A program made the translations under genes and the position numbers. Shown piece by piece: positions 5,211 through 7,141 of a stretch of DNA of 7,141 bases. Numbering within the stretch: position 1 is the stretch's first letter; the number at the start of each line of letters is the position of its first letter. The notes under the pieces are model-generated. The model ran no database searches, was not told the origin of the DNA, and was given only the letters and a program-made list of their open reading frames with translations. Source of the stretch: an uncultured Clostridia bacterium. GTDB lineage: Bacteria > Bacillota_A > Clostridia > TANB77 > CAG-508. The stretch spans positions 1-7,141 of the forward strand of contig CANBLA010000049.1 in assembly GCA_947369305.1 (NCBI GenBank), in the 5' to 3' direction.

Positions 5211-7141
5211 CTAACGCACCACAATATTATAAATTTTTCCGCCAACATAAATTTCCTTTACAATATTTTTACCTACCAAGTTTTTCTGTACAACTTCATT
5301 TTCATTTACCAGCTTCTTTACATCTTCCTCAGAAGCATCTTTCGAAACTTGCACCACCACTTTGACTTTTCCATTGATTTGAACTGGAATTTCAATCACA
5401 TCATCAATCGTCTTTGCTTCTTCAAATTCTGGCCATTTTTCATAAGCAATCGTTCCCTTATGATTTAAAACCGTATTCCATAACTCTTCGGAAATATGTG
5501 GCACTACTGGATTTAGCAATTTTACAAAACCTTCAGCATATTCTTGTGGGAAAACTTCTTCTTTATAAACTGCATTTATAAAAATCATCATTTGACTAAT
5601 CGCTGTATTAAAATTCATGGTTTCATAATCATTAGTCACTTTTTTGACTGTATAATGATACACTTTCTCCAAATTTGCATTTGACTCATTTTTCAATTTC
5701 CCAGATTCCGTATACAATCTCCAAACACGATCCAAAAACTTCTTCGAACCATCGATTCCATTTGGATCCCAAGGTTTATCCGACTCAATCGGTCCCATAA
5801 ACATTTCATACATTCTTAAACTATCTGCCCCAAATTCCTTGATCATATCATCTGGATTGATGACATTTCCTTTGGACTTTGACATTTTTTCTCCATTTGA
5901 CCCTAAAATCATGCCTTGATGACGTAGCTTCTGAAATGGCTCTTTTACTGGAACCACGCCTTTATTATACAAATAATTATTCCAAAATCGCGAATACAAC
6001 AAATGTCCCACAGCATGCTCTGGTCCACCCATATATAAATCAACTGGTAACCAATGTTCTAACAATTTTTTATCTGCAATTTCATCGTTATTTTTGGGAT
6101 CCATATAACGCAAAAAATACCAACTTGACCCAGCAGAACCTGGCATCGTACTTGTCTCTCGTTTTCCTTTTTTGCCATTTTTCTGGATATTTACCCAATT
6201 TTCCGCTTTTTCCAATGGAGACGCCCCACTTTTCGATGGTCCGTAATCTTCTAACTCTGGTAAAATAAGTGGTAATTCCGCATCTTCTAAGACTTCCATT
6301 CCCTCTTCAAAATGCACAATTGGAATTGGCTCACCCCAATATCTTTGACGCGCAAAAATCCATTCATGAAATTTGTAATTAATTTTCTTTTCTCCCAACT
6401 CTTTTTCTTGTAAAAAGGCAAGCATTTTATCAATCGCCTCTTGTTTATTTAGACCATTTAAAAAATCCGAATGGATATGCAAACCATCTTCACAAAAAGC
6501 TTCTTTAGAAATATCGCCACCTTCCAAAACAGGAAGAATCTCTAGTCCAAATTTGCTAGCAAATTCATAATCTCTCTGGTCATGTGCTGGAACCGCCATA
6601 ATGGCTCCTGTTCCATAACTTGCCAAAACATAATCAGCAATCCAAATCGGGATTTGTTTGTCATTTACTGGATTTATCGCATAAGCGCCTGTAAATACCC
6701 CTGTTTTTTCTTTGCTTAATTCCGTTCTTTCTAAATCCGATTTTGTTGCACATTGGTTTATATAAGCTTCTACAACATTTTTTTGTTCTGGCGTTGTAAT
6801 TTTGGTTACGATTTGATTTTCTGGTGCCAAAACACAATAAGTTGCTCCAAATAACGTATCACATCTAGTGGTAAAAACAGTAAATTCTTCGTCTGTACCA
6901 GCTACTTTAAATTTAACATGTGCCCCTATGGATTTTCCAATCCAGTTTTTTTGAATTTCTTTGGTCGATTCTGGCCAATCCAAATCTTCCAAATTTTCTA
7001 ATAAGTTTTCCGCATAGGCTGGAATATCTAAAACCCATTGTTTCATGTTTTTTCGAACTACTGGAAAACCGCCTCTTTCACTTTTCCCATCAATGACTTC
7101 ATCGTTTGCCAAAACCGTTCCTAATTCTTCGCACCAGTTGA
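5211..7141 (-). CDS. leuS: Leucyl-tRNA synthetase, N-terminal part beyond window edge
   Basis: This cytoplasmic class I synthetase charges tRNA-Leu with leucine and edits mischarged amino acids. The window holds 643 codons; the open frame crosses the right edge (its first whole codons read [16 protein letters not shown]), so roughly the first fifth of the usual 800-odd residues, including HIGH, is missing. A TTG at 7112 is an internal Leu codon, not a start. Window residues (first complete codon as 1): editing domain with [13 protein letters not shown] (about 89-101) and [15 protein letters not shown] (about 176-190), where the Asp of AHD is the conserved editing residue; [17 protein letters not shown] (about 260-276); [12 protein letters not shown] (about 334-345); the catalytic loop KMSKS (about 418-422); then the anticodon-binding helical domain and the small C-terminal domain ending IYNIVVR. 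All visible motifs are intact. It is followed by its own terminator and is not part of the metal operon. Confidence -1.
   Translation of the reverse strand, partial: NWCEELGTVLANDEVIDGKSERGGFPVVRKNMKQWVLDIPAYAENLLENLEDLDWPESTKEIQKNWIGKSIGAHVKFKVAGTDEEFTVFTTRCDTLFGATYCVLAPENQIVTKITTPEQKNVVEAYINQCATKSDLERTELSKEKTGVFTGAYAINPVNDKQIPIWIADYVLASYGTGAIMAVPAHDQRDYEFASKFGLEILPVLEGGDISKEAFCEDGLHIHSDFLNGLNKQEAIDKMLAFLQEKELGEKKINYKFHEWIFARQRYWGEPIPIVHFEEGMEVLEDAELPLILPELEDYGPSKSGASPLEKAENWVNIQKNGKKGKRETSTMPGSAGSSWYFLRYMDPKNNDEIADKKLLEHWLPVDLYMGGPEHAVGHLLYSRFWNNYLYNKGVVPVKEPFQKLRHQGMILGSNGEKMSKSKGNVINPDDMIKEFGADSLRMYEMFMGPIESDKPWDPNGIDGSKKFLDRVWRLYTESGKLKNESNANLEKVYHYTVKKVTNDYETMNFNTAISQMMIFINAVYKEEVFPQEYAEGFVKLLNPVVPHISEELWNTVLNHKGTIAYEKWPEFEEAKTIDDVIEIPVQINGKVKVVVQVSKDASEEDVKKLVNENEVVQKNLVGKNIVKEIYVGGKIYNIVVR

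Noticed and set aside
5879..6268. Open frame on the plus strand of 129 residues inside leuS
   Set aside because: It lies entirely opposite conserved leuS sequence including the KMSKS region, with no RBS or domain.
6868..6906. TTRCDT instead of TTRPDT in the LeuRS editing motif
   Set aside because: To my recollection Cys at this position is found in other clostridial LeuRS proteins, and the rest of the editing site is intact, so it is not evidence of an editing defect.

Overview
This window comes from a low-GC bacterium, most likely a Bacillota (clostridial-type) chromosome. The evidence is AT-rich DNA throughout, strong AGGAGG-type ribosome binding sites, consensus sigma-A promoters, Firmicute-style zinc/cadmium efflux genes, and a chain-length/tyrosine-kinase protein typical of capsule loci. 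A fusobacterial source cannot be excluded by eye. All five recognisable genes lie on the minus strand, so the window reads biologically from right to left.

Right to left: (1) leuS (5211-7141), the C-terminal three-quarters or so of leucyl-tRNA synthetase, runs off the right edge and ends at a strong intrinsic terminator (5117-5153). (2) A gene-free stretch (4791-5210) holds a tight cluster of DnaA-box-like 9-mers (4981-5020), an AT-rich tract with A-runs, and a perfect-consensus promoter. (3) That promoter (4825-4853) drives a two-gene metal-resistance operon. The first gene is an ArsR/SmtB-family repressor with an intact zinc-type alpha-5 site. The second, overlapping it by 17 nt, is a P1B-2 zinc/cadmium efflux ATPase. 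A textbook SmtB/CzrA-type operator (4802-4815) sits on the transcription start, which implies metal-relieved autoregulation. (4) A second gene-free stretch (1986-2388) contains a likely terminator for the metal operon, a trio of repeats that could form alternative hairpins, a perfect 25-bp palindrome and an extended -10 promoter. (5) That promoter opens a surface-polysaccharide operon. Its first gene is a family-4 glycosyltransferase whose 5' end is frameshifted by one extra base at about 1946. Its second gene, overlapping the first, is a fused Wzz-like chain-length protein plus BY-kinase that runs off the left edge just after Walker A'.

The metal operon works as a closed circuit: zinc (or cadmium) releases the repressor and the pump exports the metal. 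The polysaccharide genes would add a sugar to a lipid-linked repeat unit and control chain length and export, but the glycosyltransferase is probably crippled in this copy unless the extra base is a sequencing error. The least ordinary features are that frameshift, the DnaA-box cluster with an additional perfect DnaA box inside the metal promoter, and the long palindrome upstream of the polysaccharide promoter. I see no RNA genes, transposons, CRISPR arrays or other evident new defence-type system.
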